Shown one piece after another: positions 34,886 through 44,860 of a DNA stretch of 64,000 nt. Numbering within the stretch: the stretch's first letter is position 1; each line of letters begins with the position of its first letter. A program made the translations under genes and the position numbers. Under the pieces are notes generated by a model. It did not search any database and was not told the origin of the DNA. It saw only the letters and a program-made list of their open reading frames with translations. The DNA is from Bryobacterales bacterium (lineage in GTDB: Bacteria; Acidobacteriota; Terriglobia; Bryobacterales; Bryobacteraceae): the NCBI GenBank assembly GCA_003136575.1, contig PLEX01000184.1, forward strand, positions 1-64,000, given 5' to 3'.

Positions 34886-35908
34886 CTACGGTGTTTTCGA
34901 AGCTACATACGCCGCCAGATCGAGCATATCGTCCTGGCTCAGGTTTGCGACAACCGGCTTCATCAGTCCGGTCCACAGGCCTTTTCGCGTACCCTGCTGC
35001 ATGTCGTACATCTGCCGCATCATGTAACTCGGCGAGCGACCCGCGATGGTCGGCACAGGGCCGATCCCCTTCAGATCCGCGCCGTGGCACATGGCGCATT
35101 GCCCCGATTTAGCCAGCGCTTCACCCTTTTTCACGCTACCCACCGGTACATAGGCGATGAACGGCGAATGGGGATTGCGATACGTCTCGGTCATTTCCGC
35201 GTTCACCGGAACTTCGATAATCCGGTTGTCGAGCGGCTCCGTTTCATTACCATCGAGCGCGAGGAACAAACCGACATTGATCCGGGTCTTCGGCGCGGTG
35301 GTGGATTCCTGAACCTTGATCCACGGCTTAAACGGGATCTGAGCGTAGTAATCGGCGGCGGCTTTCATTTCTTCGTCGGTCATGGCTTTGGCAATCGACG
35401 CCATCGCGCCCGTATTCTGCTTCCTCGTGTCTGCGCTCTTGCGGTTCCCGGCGGCAAAATCCTTCAATTGCTGGATGAAATATTCCGCGGGAAAGCCATT
35501 GACGCCGGCGTTTTCGGCTCGTCCCTGGCCGTTCGGATAGTGGCAGAGAGCGCAGGCACGAATATCGGGCCGGCGGCCATGTGCGACGATCTCGGGCATT
35601 GTGGGATGGTCGCCCGGGAACCAGTCTGCCGGTCCGAATCCGTCGTTCGCTTGGGTGCGCGTGAATTCCAGCGTGCTGCCTTCGAGGTGGAGCATGGTCG
35701 TGTCGGGAGCCTGTGGCCCACGGCCACCGCCGCCCCTGCCCGAGCCGCCTCGCCCGCCGCCGGAGAATCCGCGTCCACCACCCCCACCGCCGGCCGGAGC
35801 CGTGGAGAGACCCGTGGTAAATCCGTAAGCCCACGGCGGTGGATCGGCCGCGCCGGCGGTCCACGCCGCCGTAGCGATAAAGGTCAAAACAACTAAGGGA
35901 CGTTTCAT
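34886..35908 (-). CDS. Exported cytochrome c with two haem motifs and Gly/Arg-rich segment
   Basis: The 340-residue protein has a signal peptide (1 to about 21), a Gly/Arg-rich segment at residues 38-67 ('GGGGGGRGFSGGGRGG'), and two c-type haem sites, 'CALCH' near residue 117 and 'CAMCH' near 272. The second domain has the usual 'GIGPVPTIAGRSPSYMMRQM' helix and distal Met region of class I cytochromes. It probably carries electrons in the periplasm; no partner dehydrogenase is adjacent. It ends at a very strong terminator and is divergent from the aldo/keto reductase gene. Confidence 0.88.
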   Translation of the reverse strand: MKRPLVVLTFIATAAWTAGAADPPPWAYGFTTGLSTAPAGGGGGGRGFSGGGRGGSGRGGGGRGPQAPDTTMLHLEGSTLEFTRTQANDGFGPADWFPGDHPTMPEIVAHGRRPDIRACALCHYPNGQGRAENAGVNGFPAEYFIQQLKDFAAGNRKSADTRKQNTGAMASIAKAMTDEEMKAAADYYAQIPFKPWIKVQESTTAPKTRINVGLFLALDGNETEPLDNRIIEVPVNAEMTETYRNPHSPFIAYVPVGSVKKGEALAKSGQCAMCHGADLKGIGPVPTIAGRSPSYMMRQMYDMQQGTRKGLWTGLMKPVVANLSQDDMLDLAAYVASKTP

Positions 35909-36085
35909 GCTATGAATCCTCCAGTGATGCGCGGGTGAAGACTAATCAGGCCGGGTCGCGGATCGCGCTTACCCGACCGCCACTCATTATATATGGAAAC
36001 AGCCTGAGGCGCGTATTGACCTTCGTCCCGCTGGAAATTCAGGCGTGAATTCGTGATAGGATGTGGCCAAAAGGAGTTTAAGAGA

Positions 36086-36970
36086 ATGACGCCTTGTTCC
36101 AGAAGAAGATTTCTGAAGACCGGACTCGCGACCGGTGTGATGGCGGGAACCGGGACGCTGCCCTTGCGCGCGGCGCGCGGCACCGCGACCGATTGGGTGA
36201 CGCTGGGCAAGTCCGGTGTGAAAGTGACGCGGCTCGCGTTCGGCACGGGAACGAACAGCGGCGCAGTGCAGCGCGCTCTGGGGCAGGATGCGTTCACGAT
36301 TCTGGTGCGACACGCTTATGATCGCGGCATCCGATTCTTCGAGACCTCCGAGACCTACGGCCAGATGCACCAGATGCTGGGCACGGCGTTGAAGGGAATT
36401 CCGCGCGATTCGTACAAGCTGATGACCAAGGTCACCACGCGCGACGGCGTGAATCCGCAGGACAAGATCGACGAACTGCGCAAACTGGCGAACACCGAAT
36501 ACTTCGACATTATGCTGATGCATTATCAGCACGTGGCTTCCTGGCCAGCGGATACCGTGCGCTGGCAGGACGGGATACTCGAAGCGCAGTCGAAGAAGAT
36601 CGTGTTGACGCACGGCGCGTCGGTGCATGGCTTGCCCGCGCTGCGCCGGATGCCGGGCAACAAATGGCTGGAGATCGCGATGATCCGCATGAATCACAAG
36701 GGCGTACGAATGGACGCCGAGGACTTCAACGCGGCTACGTCGGACAGCCGCGACGAGGTTGTGGCGCACATGAAAGAAGTCAAAGCGCAGGGGCTGGGCG
36801 TCATCAGCATGAAGCTGGCCGGCGAGGGCACATTCACTAACCGCCAGGACCGGCAGGCGGCGATGAAGTTCGCGTTCAACAATGCGGGCGTGGATTGCGT
36901 GACGGTGGGGTATAAGAATACTGCGGAAGTCGACGAAGCGATCGAGAATTTGAATTTGGCGCTTGCTTAG
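36086..36970 (+). CDS. Tat-exported aldo/keto reductase family protein
   Basis: The 294-residue protein has a twin-arginine leader ('RRRFLKTGLATGVMAGTGTLPLRA') and an aldo/keto reductase barrel ('LGKSGVKVTRLAFGTGTNSG', 'DRGIRFFETSETYG', 'YFDIMLMHYQHV'). In the usual D-Y-K-H tetrad the Asp position is replaced by Glu ('FFETSETYG'), while Tyr, Lys ('LMTKV') and His ('MLMHYQH') seem present. These enzymes normally use NADPH, which is not found in the periplasm, so the exported form may have another role or carry its cofactor through Tat. AGGAG precedes the ATG at 36086; the track start at 36053 is not supported. Confidence 0.87.
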   Translation: MTPCSRRRFLKTGLATGVMAGTGTLPLRAARGTATDWVTLGKSGVKVTRLAFGTGTNSGAVQRALGQDAFTILVRHAYDRGIRFFETSETYGQMHQMLGTALKGIPRDSYKLMTKVTTRDGVNPQDKIDELRKLANTEYFDIMLMHYQHVASWPADTVRWQDGILEAQSKKIVLTHGASVHGLPALRRMPGNKWLEIAMIRMNHKGVRMDAEDFNAATSDSRDEVVAHMKEVKAQGLGVISMKLAGEGTFTNRQDRQAAMKFAFNNAGVDCVTVGYKNTAEVDEAIENLNLALA

Positions 36971-37170
36971 ACGGAACTCCGCTTCGGGCCGGGTCGGTCA
37001 CGGCGGATTCCCGTTAGCTGATTCGCTGAACGCCATTCCGGATTTTGCAGCCCGACGGCCTCGCTCAACCGACGGAACTTACGAAACGCATCGGAATGCC
37101 GCGTCCCGGCCGATCCACAAATTCTTCTCGATATTTCGGCGACCGCACCATCAGTCCGATATGAATGGCG

Positions 37171-37199
37171 CGATCGCCGAATCGCTTTTAGGGCGATCG
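37171..37199. repeat. Hairpin between convergent genes
   Basis: CGATCGCC and GGCGATCG form a perfect 8-bp stem with a 13-base loop, 22 bases after the sedolisin stop codon. It has no clear T-tract, so a terminator role is only possible. The remaining 200 bases between the two genes show nothing. Confidence 0.35.
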
Positions 37200-37220
37200 A
37201 ATTAAACTGCGGATTCCCGC

Positions 37221-38498
37221 TTATTTCTGACTGTATGTCCTCGGAGCGCCAAGGCCTGTGCAGAAATCCCAACCGGAGGCTGCCGAATATCCAATGTACG
37301 GGCCACAAGTACCTGAGTTGATGTCGTAACAAAAAGAGCTCCCGTACAGCATTGTCAGCTCGGCGCTCGACGAAGCGGCGAACCTGCTTGCCGCATTGAC
37401 GATGCCGGCAAAAGTGGGTGCCGAAACGCTCGTGCCGCCGACGATATACCAGCAGTTAAAACCTGGCGGACAGCCAAAGTTATCCAAAACCCATACTCCG
37501 GTGTACGGATTGGCGTCCAGCGAGACGTCGGGAGTGCCCCGTTGACTGCCCACGATATTTGCGATGCCGGTCTGATAACTTGGCCGGGGTTCAAAAAAAC
37601 TCGGGCCTCCTCCTCCATCCTGCCAGGTATTCTCTCCCATCTGGAAACCAGCCGCCAGATTCCTGCTGAGGGTCAAGCCTCCGACGGATACAACGTTCGG
37701 CGAAGCGGAAGGGTATAACGTACCTGGCCCGTCCCCTGCGGACGCAAAATAGACTACGCCGGGGGTGGTAAAAACAATGTCATCAGTCGTTTCCTGAGGA
37801 AACTCGCCTTCGCCCCAGCTCATGGACACTTCACCGCCGCCGGCCGCCTGGACCAGATTGCTTGCAACCGTAACGGCGCAATACAGATCGGCATCGGAAT
37901 TGGACTGAGCTTCCACCAGATAAAGTTTAGCGCCGGGGGCCATTGAGTGCGCGTACTCTATATCGAGCGATTCCTCTATTTCCCAGCCGCCAGTGGGGTC
38001 GACAGGGGGTCTGGTTGCCGCGCCGGTGCAGGAGCCAGGTGTGGCGCCGCCGGACGGCGCAAAGACAACGACAAAACTGGACGGGTTGATTCCCAACACG
38101 CTAAACTGACCCGAAAAGGCCTGCAGGTCCGCATAAGCGTTCGGGTCGTCGTAGGCATCTACTATCGCAATTGCATTCCTTCCTCCGGTCGGGTTCGTCG
38201 TGACCGTACCCGGATTACACCCGTTGGATTGAACCGTCAGATCGTATTCGCAGGCCAGCGTAGCGGGATCCTCGTACAGCAGTCCGGCGAATGGGGGACC
38301 GAAGGCTTGTGGTGTCACCCCTTGGGCGACAAAATACCGAATGTTAGTGTGTGCGGTTCCGGGAGTGTTGTTGGTACTCGAAACTGGCACTGTCGGAGTT
38401 CCTGACAGAGTCGTATTCTGGGACAGGGCATAGTTAGCGCCGCCGATGAACAAAACAGCGCCCATCGCAAGCGAAATGAGTGATTGTCTTGACTTCAT
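37221..38498 (-). CDS. Sedolisin-like (S53) serine-carboxyl peptidase lacking the usual propeptide
   Basis: A 425-residue secreted protein with a signal peptide (1 to about 26). The catalytic residues of sedolisins are visible: Glu175 and Asp179 in 'IEESLDIEYAHSMAPGA', the oxyanion Asp256 in 'ASAGDGPG', and Ser357 in 'GGTSVSAP'. The C-terminal 'DINSGTCG' and 'SGWDFCTGLG' are the calcium-binding end. Sedolisins usually carry a 150-200 residue propeptide that blocks activity until acid pH; here only about 50 residues precede the catalytic domain. Several Cys pairs suggest disulfides. The ATG at 38498 was chosen because it begins the signal peptide; the upstream 95 codons in the track are not credible. 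Confidence 0.85.
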   Translation of the reverse strand: MKSRQSLISLAMGAVLFIGGANYALSQNTTLSGTPTVPVSSTNNTPGTAHTNIRYFVAQGVTPQAFGPPFAGLLYEDPATLACEYDLTVQSNGCNPGTVTTNPTGGRNAIAIVDAYDDPNAYADLQAFSGQFSVLGINPSSFVVVFAPSGGATPGSCTGAATRPPVDPTGGWEIEESLDIEYAHSMAPGAKLYLVEAQSNSDADLYCAVTVASNLVQAAGGGEVSMSWGEGEFPQETTDDIVFTTPGVVYFASAGDGPGTLYPSASPNVVSVGGLTLSRNLAAGFQMGENTWQDGGGGPSFFEPRPSYQTGIANIVGSQRGTPDVSLDANPYTGVWVLDNFGCPPGFNCWYIVGGTSVSAPTFAGIVNAASRFAASSSAELTMLYGSSFCYDINSGTCGPYIGYSAASGWDFCTGLGAPRTYSQK

Positions 38499-38883
38499 TA
38501 TGTGTTGCCGCCTCAGATAGAATAACCTCAAATCATATGCAGTCAAGTGAAAACTGAAACGTCGTTTTGTGGCGGTGATTGTTAGATTTTTTCGCTTTAT
38601 TAATTGTGGCAGACCACGATATCGCGACTCTCGCTTGAGACAGTCCCCTGTCTCTGGCTGCATCCGGAAGCTGCCGATGATTAGGAGCGTCTGGGCCGCT
38701 GATCTTCCAATTGTTCGGGATATCGACTGCAAAATCGATAATAATGTGGGAAAGTGATTAATGTTTCGTCTGGTCCGGATCATGCGTGCTGCCGCTCCCT
38801 TTTGCGCGTGTCGCGTGACGTACGCATCAGTTTCAGTTCCGATCCGACTGTCTAATGCAGGCAGATGAGTTACGACGGCCGGC
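38499..38883. other. Intergenic stretch with unusual composition
   Basis: The 385 bases upstream of the sedolisin gene are richer in A and T than their surroundings, especially 38500-38770. The 62-codon frame at 38569 has no recognisable content. A promoter for the sedolisin probably lies here, but no convincing box pair was found. Confidence 0.5.
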
Positions 38884-38997
38884 TTAGTTATCGAAGTAAT
38901 AACCTTCGCCGCGAACGGTCGGGATAAATCGGAGCGACTGGATTCTCTTCTGGTTTCTCTGCCGCAGCCATGCGATGTGAACGTCGGCGTGCCGGGG
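38884..38997 (-). pseudogene. Response-regulator (OmpR-type) C-terminal remnant
   Basis: The minus strand encodes 'RHADVHIAWLRQ' and 'LRFIPTVRGEGYYFDN' followed by a stop. This is the last part of the winged-helix domain of an OmpR/PhoB regulator (recognition helix end and 'RG-GY-F' beta hairpin). The receiver domain and the rest are missing: the adjoining sequence belongs to the sulfatase remnant on the other strand. Confidence 0.7.
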
Positions 38998-39010
38998 CCG
39001 GTGAACGGCT

Positions 39011-39488
39011 AAGCGCGGATCGGTGCGCGCGGAACCCGTGGAACTTCGCGACATCCTGCCGACTTTTCTCGACGCCGCCGAAGCGCGCGTGGATCGAGAA
39101 CTCGATGGCCGAAGCCTGCTGAAGATCGCGGCGGGGCAAACCGAGGGCTGGCGTCCGTGGATCGATCTCGAGCACAACGTTTGCTGCAGCGCGTCGAATC
39201 ACTGGAATGCTTTGACGGATGGCCGGCAGAAATATATCTTCCATGCGCGCGACGGCGAAGAGCAGCTATTCGATCTCCCGGTGAATTGAGAGATCTGCGG
39301 GAGATGTCGCATTCGCCGAAGATCTCCGCCGCTGGAGAGGGCGCATGGTGGACCACCTGAGCGAGCGCGGCAATCGTTACGTGGCGGGAGGAAAGCTGGC
39401 GTTACGCCCTGGAGGGATCATGACTTCTCCGAACTTCCCGGGCTATCCCGATAACCCGCCTCGACCGGGTGTGGCCGGCCCGGTGTAG
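39011..39488 (+). pseudogene. Sulfatase C-terminal remnant in three frames
   Basis: Three frames joined in order resemble the end of an arylsulfatase-family protein. The first reads 'PVELRDILPTFLDAAEAR', 'LDGRSLLKIA', 'WRPWIDLEH' and 'NALTDGRQKYIFHARDGEEQLFDL'. The second reads 'SPGELRDLREMS'. The third reads 'RMVDHLSERGNRYVAGGKL' and 'TSPNFPGYPDNPP', ending at TAG 39486-39488. The N-terminal catalytic two thirds, including the formylglycine site, is missing. It touches the response-regulator remnant, so a deletion or rearrangement probably joined them. Confidence 0.72.
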
Positions 39489-39492
39489 CCCT

Positions 39493-39523
39493 GTCGGGAC
39501 CGCGCGGCAATCGCGGCCCCGAC
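39493..39523. repeat. GC-rich palindrome after the propeller gene
   Basis: GTCGGG-A-CCGCG and CGCGG-C-CCCGAC pair with a single mismatch around a 7-base loop, 22 bases after the stop codon of the minus-strand propeller gene. There is no T-tract; it could be a REP-like element or weak terminator. Confidence 0.45.
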
Positions 39524-39545
39524 GTCGCTTCGGGATGCTTACGGA

Positions 39546-40601
39546 CTAAAGAACGATCCCGACGCCGTTGATAGCGCCGGCGATCTGGAGCGAGAACGCC
39601 TGGTTGAGTTCGCCTTCGCTCGTGAGTTCGAAGAGAGTGATGTTCGAGATGCCGTTGCTGCCGCCGTCGATCACCGCGAGCAGGCTGTTCACGACCGTAA
39701 GGTCGGTCGGAGCCCCGTTAAGCGTGGCAACCTGCGGCTTGTCGAAGAAAATGTTGGTGTCGCTGACCAGATAACGCGACAGCCGTTGGCCTGGACTGTC
39801 GGAAGTAAACAGAAACTGCCCGAACAGCGTATTCCAGCACGGCGCGTGCAGAAATCCGCCGTTCGCATTCACGGATGGAAGCGTATTTTCGGCGAGAGAA
39901 ACGATCTCACCGTTCGTAATCAGCGCTTCCAGATTCGAATGCGCGATGGTTGCGTACACTTCGTTGCCTCGCCCCACAAGCCCGAACGGAGTGTTGTTGT
40001 TCGGAGCCTGAGGCAGAGCGACCGATGTATTGGCTCCGGCTACTCCGTTGGGCCCGAGCGGCACCCCGACGATATCCCCGGTTTTTTCCGTGTACATAGC
40101 CCCGCCGTTATAAACCACAACCTGCGCCGCGCTGCCATCGCCAATCATCAGCGGAACGATGCCGTCGCTCTGCGGCTCGACCTTGACGCCATTCGTGCGG
40201 AACGATTGCAGGGTCGACTGACCGAGAACGACCAGGTGGCCCAGGCCGAACGCGACCGATACCGGCTTCGAGGCCGTCGCAATTAGCTGGGATGGGACCA
40301 TCGCGTCGCCCTCGCGGCTGAAAATGGTCACATTGGAAGATCCGAAGTTCACGACGGCTGCGATGCTCCCGTCGACTGCGACGCCACCCGCGTTGCCGCC
40401 CGCGCCACCCGCGCCGCCGGTAGGAACGAGGACGGTCTGCTTTGTCGCCGCGTTAATTACAGCCAGAGAGTTCTGAGCGCCGTTTGTTGCCGTTATGAGC
40501 AGCGGCGTGGGGCTTTGCGCGTACGCGTTCGATGCCGCCATCGCGCAGGCCATTCCCAATATCGCCGGGATCGTGCCGGCACAGTCTTTCACTTTGAACA
40601 T
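39546..40601 (-). CDS. Secreted beta-propeller-like protein, function unknown
   Basis: A 351-residue protein with a signal peptide ('GMACAMAASNAYAQSP', cleavage near residue 29). The mature part is a run of beta-rich repeats such as 'NSLAVINAATKQTVLVPTG', 'GVAVDGSIAAVVNFGSSNVTIF' and 'DLTVVNSLLAVIDGGSNGISNITLFEL', which look like blades of a lactonase-like seven-bladed propeller. A short Gly-rich loop ('GGAGGAGGNAGG') is present. No active-site residues are recognised. Homologous acidobacterial proteins are usually hypothetical. It is divergent from the phosphoketolase gene. Confidence 0.75.
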   Translation of the reverse strand: MFKVKDCAGTIPAILGMACAMAASNAYAQSPTPLLITATNGAQNSLAVINAATKQTVLVPTGGAGGAGGNAGGVAVDGSIAAVVNFGSSNVTIFSREGDAMVPSQLIATASKPVSVAFGLGHLVVLGQSTLQSFRTNGVKVEPQSDGIVPLMIGDGSAAQVVVYNGGAMYTEKTGDIVGVPLGPNGVAGANTSVALPQAPNNNTPFGLVGRGNEVYATIAHSNLEALITNGEIVSLAENTLPSVNANGGFLHAPCWNTLFGQFLFTSDSPGQRLSRYLVSDTNIFFDKPQVATLNGAPTDLTVVNSLLAVIDGGSNGISNITLFELTSEGELNQAFSLQIAGAINGVGIVL

Positions 40602-40640
40602 GTAATTCTCCTTTTGTATTTCGCGAATGCGTAGTAATGC

Positions 40641-40667
40641 CCTCGGGATTGCTCAGCAATACCGGGG
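40641..40667. repeat. Inverted repeat in the propeller/phosphoketolase divergent region
   Basis: CCTCGGGATTGC and GCAATACCGGGG pair around TCA with two imperfect positions. It lies 40 bases before the propeller gene start and about 190 before the phosphoketolase, and could be an operator or a leader hairpin. Confidence 0.35.
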
Positions 40668-40860
40668 GGAAAGCGGTTGAGTCGACGGAGGCTTGTCTAT
40701 TGAAGCCTCGCAAGCGTCCCAACTGGTGGTGTATTCGCGCCCCCGCGCCAGCCGGTTACGGTGACCTGGAAAACTTTTCCTGGCGCATCGGGTATCGGGC
40801 GCGAAGTCACGGAGTTTTCATCCGAATCGCGTAAAATCGTAATGGCCGCAAGCGTGCAAA

Positions 40861-43248
40861 ATGACGAAACGAATGACGGATACTCCTCTCAGTCCCGACG
40901 AACTTCGCAAGATCGACGCGTATTGGCGTGCGGCGAATTATTTATCCGTCGGCCAAATCTATCTGATGGACAATCCCCTGCTGCGCGAAGCGCTTCGCCG
41001 AGAACATATTAAGCCGCGCCTGCTGGGTCACTGGGGCACCACGCCCGGCCTCAATTTCATCTACGCCCATATGAATCGCGTGATCCGCAGGGACGATGTC
41101 GACGCGATCTACATCTGCGGCCCCGGCCACGGCGGCCCCGGGATGGTGGCAAATACGTATCTCGAAGGCACATACAGCGAGTTCTATCCGAATATTCCCC
41201 AAACGCAAGACGGCATGAGGAGGCTGTTCCGGCAGTTTTCTTTCCCCGGCGGCATCCCCAGCCACGCCGCGCCCGAAACGCCCGGGTCGATTCACGAAGG
41301 CGGCGAACTGGGCTACTCGCTGCTGCACGCGTATGGGGCCGTGCTCGATAATCCGGAGCTGCTGGCCTGCTGCGTGGTGGGCGACGGTGAAGCCGAGACA
41401 GGCCCCTGTGCCACCAGTTGGCACTCCAACAAATTCCTCAATCCTGCGCGAGATGGCGCAGTGCTGCCGATTCTCCACCTGAACGGCGCAAAGATCGCCG
41501 GCCCCACCATTCTCTCCCGAATTCCCCACGACGAACTGGAGTCGCTTTTCACCGGCTACGGTTACAAGTGCTGGTTTGTGGAGGGCAGCGACCCGACGGG
41601 GATGCACCAAAAGATGGCCGTCGCCGTGGACGAGGCGATACTCGAAATTCGCTTCATCCAGCACGCGGCGCGCACGGGCCATCTGCCGGGGCGCGCCGCC
41701 TGGCCCATGATTGTGCTCCGTTCTCCAAAGGGCTGGACAGGCCCGAAGGAACTCGATGGCCTGCCCATTGAGGGCACGTTCCGTTCGCACCAGGTGCCGC
41801 TGACCGCCGTGCGCGAGCGCCCGGACGAACTTCGCATGCTCGAAGAATGGATGCGTAGTTACCGGCCAGAAGAGCTGTTCGACGAGGGGGGCAAGCTTCA
41901 CGCGGAGTACGCCGAGCTCGCTCCCGCAGGCGACCGGCGAATGGGAGCCAATCCCCACGCGAACGGCGGTCTGCTGCTGAAAGATCTTTCGCTGCCCGAT
42001 TTCCGCGAATATGGCGTCGCGGTGCCGGAGCCGGGAGGCACGGTTGCGGAAGCCACGCGGATAATGGGCAACTATCTGCGCGATGTGATGAAGCTCAACG
42101 CCGGATCGAAGAATTTTCGCGTTGTCTCGCCGGACGAAACCAATTCAAATCGCTGGAACGCGCTTTTTGACGTGACAAACCGGACATGGGAAGCGGAATT
42201 GCGTCCGGACGACGATCACCTCGCCCGTGATGGCCGCGTCATGGAGGTCCTGAGCGAGCACATGTGCCAGGGCTGGCTCGAAGGCTATTTGCTTACCGGG
42301 CGCCATGGCTTCTTTTCCTGCTATGAGGCCTTTATTCACATCGTCGATTCGATGTTCAACCAGCACGCGAAATGGTTGAAAGTGTGCCAGTGCATCCCAT
42401 GGAGACGGCCTATCGCATCGCTGAACTATCTGCTCACCTCGCACGTCTGGCGGCAGGACCACAACGGCTTCAGCCATCAGGATCCCGGATTCATCGATCA
42501 CGTGGTTAATAAGAAATCCGGCATCGTGCGCGTTTATCTGCCGCCCGACGCGAACACCCTGCTTTCGGTGACCGACCATTGCCTGCGCAGCCGCAACTAC
42601 GTGAACGTGATCGTTGCGGGCAAGCAACCCGCGCCGCAGTGGCTCACGATGGAGGAAGCGGTGCGGCACTGCACGGCGGGCCTCGGCATATGGGAGTTTG
42701 CCAGCAACGACGACGGGGCGCTGCCCGGCGCGGGGCCAGATGTAGTGATGGTCTGCGCCGGCGACGTGCCAACGCTCGAAACGCTTGCGGCGGTCGACTG
42801 GCTGCGGCGCAACGTCCCGGGCCTGAAGATCCGGGTGGTCAATGTTGTGGATCTGATGACGCTCGAACCGCCCACGGAGCATCCGCACGGCCTCTCCGAC
42901 GCCGACTACGACGCGATCTTCACCAAAGACAAGCCAATCGTTTTCAACTTCCACGGCTACCCATGGCTGATTCATCGCCTGACCTACCGGCGGACAAATC
43001 AGCGTCTGCATGTTCGTGGCTATAAAGAGGAAGGCACGACGACCACGCCCTTCGACATGTGCGTGCTGAACGCGACGGACCGCTTTCATCTCGCCATGGA
43101 CGTAATTAATCGCGTTCCGGGCCTTGCGGCTGTTTCCGGCCATCTCCTGCAGAAGCTTCACGACAAACTGACGGACCACGCTCAGTACATACGTGAGCAC
43201 GGGGAGGATATGCCGGAGATCGCGGACTGGCATTGGCCTGGCTCGTAG
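40861..43248 (+). CDS. xfp: Xylulose-5-phosphate/fructose-6-phosphate phosphoketolase
   Basis: The 795-residue ThDP enzyme cleaves xylulose 5-phosphate (and often fructose 6-phosphate) with phosphate to acetyl phosphate and glyceraldehyde 3-phosphate (or erythrose 4-phosphate). Family landmarks are '[18 protein letters not shown]', 'GPGHGGPGM', '[27 protein letters not shown]', the ThDP site '[21 protein letters not shown]' and '[18 protein letters not shown]'. Length is standard. Two starts are possible, 40861 and the ATG four codons later (MTDTP); neither has a strong ribosome site. No acetate kinase or phosphotransacetylase gene is adjacent. Confidence 0.96.
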   Translation: MTKRMTDTPLSPDELRKIDAYWRAANYLSVGQIYLMDNPLLREALRREHIKPRLLGHWGTTPGLNFIYAHMNRVIRRDDVDAIYICGPGHGGPGMVANTYLEGTYSEFYPNIPQTQDGMRRLFRQFSFPGGIPSHAAPETPGSIHEGGELGYSLLHAYGAVLDNPELLACCVVGDGEAETGPCATSWHSNKFLNPARDGAVLPILHLNGAKIAGPTILSRIPHDELESLFTGYGYKCWFVEGSDPTGMHQKMAVAVDEAILEIRFIQHAARTGHLPGRAAWPMIVLRSPKGWTGPKELDGLPIEGTFRSHQVPLTAVRERPDELRMLEEWMRSYRPEELFDEGGKLHAEYAELAPAGDRRMGANPHANGGLLLKDLSLPDFREYGVAVPEPGGTVAEATRIMGNYLRDVMKLNAGSKNFRVVSPDETNSNRWNALFDVTNRTWEAELRPDDDHLARDGRVMEVLSEHMCQGWLEGYLLTGRHGFFSCYEAFIHIVDSMFNQHAKWLKVCQCIPWRRPIASLNYLLTSHVWRQDHNGFSHQDPGFIDHVVNKKSGIVRVYLPPDANTLLSVTDHCLRSRNYVNVIVAGKQPAPQWLTMEEAVRHCTAGLGIWEFASNDDGALPGAGPDVVMVCAGDVPTLETLAAVDWLRRNVPGLKIRVVNVVDLMTLEPPTEHPHGLSDADYDAIFTKDKPIVFNFHGYPWLIHRLTYRRTNQRLHVRGYKEEGTTTTPFDMCVLNATDRFHLAMDVINRVPGLAAVSGHLLQKLHDKLTDHAQYIREHGEDMPEIADWHWPGS

Positions 43249-43297
43249 GCGCCAAAAAGTAACCACACATCATTCTTCGGCGTATTTATGGCATACC

Positions 43298-44821
43298 ATG
43301 CGGCGATTCATTGTCTTTCTGGTCGCGTCACTCGTCGCTCCGGCGCAAAGCACTCTGCCCCAGGGCGACGGCGTCTTTCGCACGACCACGCAACTGGTCC
43401 AGATCGACGTGGCTGCGCAGGACAAGAACGGCAAGCCGGTCGCCGATCTCACGCGAGACGACTTCGAGCTATTCGTAAACGGCAAGCGGCAACCGATCGA
43501 TACGTTCACAGTCACCACCCCCGTGCCGCCCGCGCCGCCCGTGGCCCTGGCACGCGGGACGTTCAGCAACAAGCAGGCCGCCGCCGAAGTATCGCAGGGC
43601 CGCTACACCGTCTTCCTGCTGGACTGGCGCAACACCAACTGGCAGCTTCAATCCTGGGCGCACCAGCAACTCCTCAAGATGCTGTCGGAGACTCCTCCGG
43701 CAAACAAGGTCGCACTGTATTTGATCGACAACGGCTTCCAGATCGTGCAGGAATTTACCCTGGACCATGAGCTTCTGAAAGCGAAAGTCGCCGGACTTTG
43801 GGGAGAAGTGCAGGCGCCGGTGGCGACTCTGGATCAGGCGGAACAAGACACGCGGGAAACGGTTACGGCGTTTCAGGATATTGCGAAACATCTCGCCGGG
43901 ATATCCGGCCAAAAGCTCCTGATCTGGGTCAGCACAGGTTTCCCCGATCGAACTCCTCACGTGCCACCACCGCCTGGAACGCCGCCGGTTGAAATTCGTC
44001 CGAATAACGGACCATCCGATGCCGCGTCCTTTTCGATCGACATCGACAACGCGGTGCGAATACTCGGCAACGCCAACATCGTAGTGGAATCGGCCGAATC
44101 GACTTATCTATTCGCACACGTCTCGCCGGACACCGGCCCGACCGCAACATACCCGGGTCCCCTGCGGGAGATCGCTGAGCGCACCGGAGGACGATATTTC
44201 CCCGGCGACAACAACGATCTGGCATCCACGCTCAGTGCCGCCGCCAACGATCGGGCTGCCAGCTACGAGCTCGGCTACTACGCCGGGGACAATCTCCAGC
44301 CAGGCTTGCAGCCGTTCGAAATCCGTTGCCGCCGCGCGGGAGTTACTCTGCGATATCGGGAAGGTTACTACGTTGCGAAAAAACCGCCGACAACGCCGGC
44401 CGGCCCGCTCGCGGCGGCTCACGACGTTCTGGAGCGCGCGGTTGACGCAGTGTCCGTTCCTCTGACCGCGACGGTAACCCGCACGATGGGTAACATCCCC
44501 GGCATCGTTCTGCGGCTGAAGATCGATCCCGGTGGCGTGACGCTGCGGCAGGACGGAAGCGTCTGGCGAGGAAAGGTTTCGGTTCTCACGCGGTTCGCGT
44601 CGGACGTTGGCGATCAGCTCGGCGATGTTCCGCTCGACGGGCCGTCGCTGAATCTGACCGATGCCCAGCACGAACGGTCTCTGCGCGACGGAATCACAAT
44701 GCGCTTCTCGATTGGTAAACTCCCGTCGGAGGCCGCGACTCTGCGCGTGCTGGTACGCGATGAGGATTCCGGCAACATGGGTTCGGTCACGATTCCCCTC
44801 GGGGATCTGCCTGAGTTGTAA
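43298..44821 (+). CDS. Exported protein with VWFA-related acidobacterial domain
   Basis: A 507-residue protein with a short signal peptide ('FIVFLVASLVAPAQS'). Residues 25-80 contain the start of the VWFA-related acidobacterial domain ('QLVQIDVAAQDKNGKPVADLTRDDFELFVNGKRQPIDTF'). This is followed by a von Willebrand A-like fold with 'VFLLDWRNTNWQLQSWAHQQLLKML' in place of a full MIDAS, and a later 'REIAERTGGRYF'. The C-terminal 150 residues are a beta-rich domain. The function of these expanded secreted proteins is unknown; adhesion or surface assembly has been suggested from the fold. It begins about 50 bases after the phosphoketolase gene. Confidence 0.88.
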   Translation: MRRFIVFLVASLVAPAQSTLPQGDGVFRTTTQLVQIDVAAQDKNGKPVADLTRDDFELFVNGKRQPIDTFTVTTPVPPAPPVALARGTFSNKQAAAEVSQGRYTVFLLDWRNTNWQLQSWAHQQLLKMLSETPPANKVALYLIDNGFQIVQEFTLDHELLKAKVAGLWGEVQAPVATLDQAEQDTRETVTAFQDIAKHLAGISGQKLLIWVSTGFPDRTPHVPPPPGTPPVEIRPNNGPSDAASFSIDIDNAVRILGNANIVVESAESTYLFAHVSPDTGPTATYPGPLREIAERTGGRYFPGDNNDLASTLSAAANDRAASYELGYYAGDNLQPGLQPFEIRCRRAGVTLRYREGYYVAKKPPTTPAGPLAAAHDVLERAVDAVSVPLTATVTRTMGNIPGIVLRLKIDPGGVTLRQDGSVWRGKVSVLTRFASDVGDQLGDVPLDGPSLNLTDAQHERSLRDGITMRFSIGKLPSEAATLRVLVRDEDSGNMGSVTIPLGDLPEL

Positions 44822-44860
44822 CCGATCCCGGAACGGTTCGCGTACGCTACCATAACCCTG

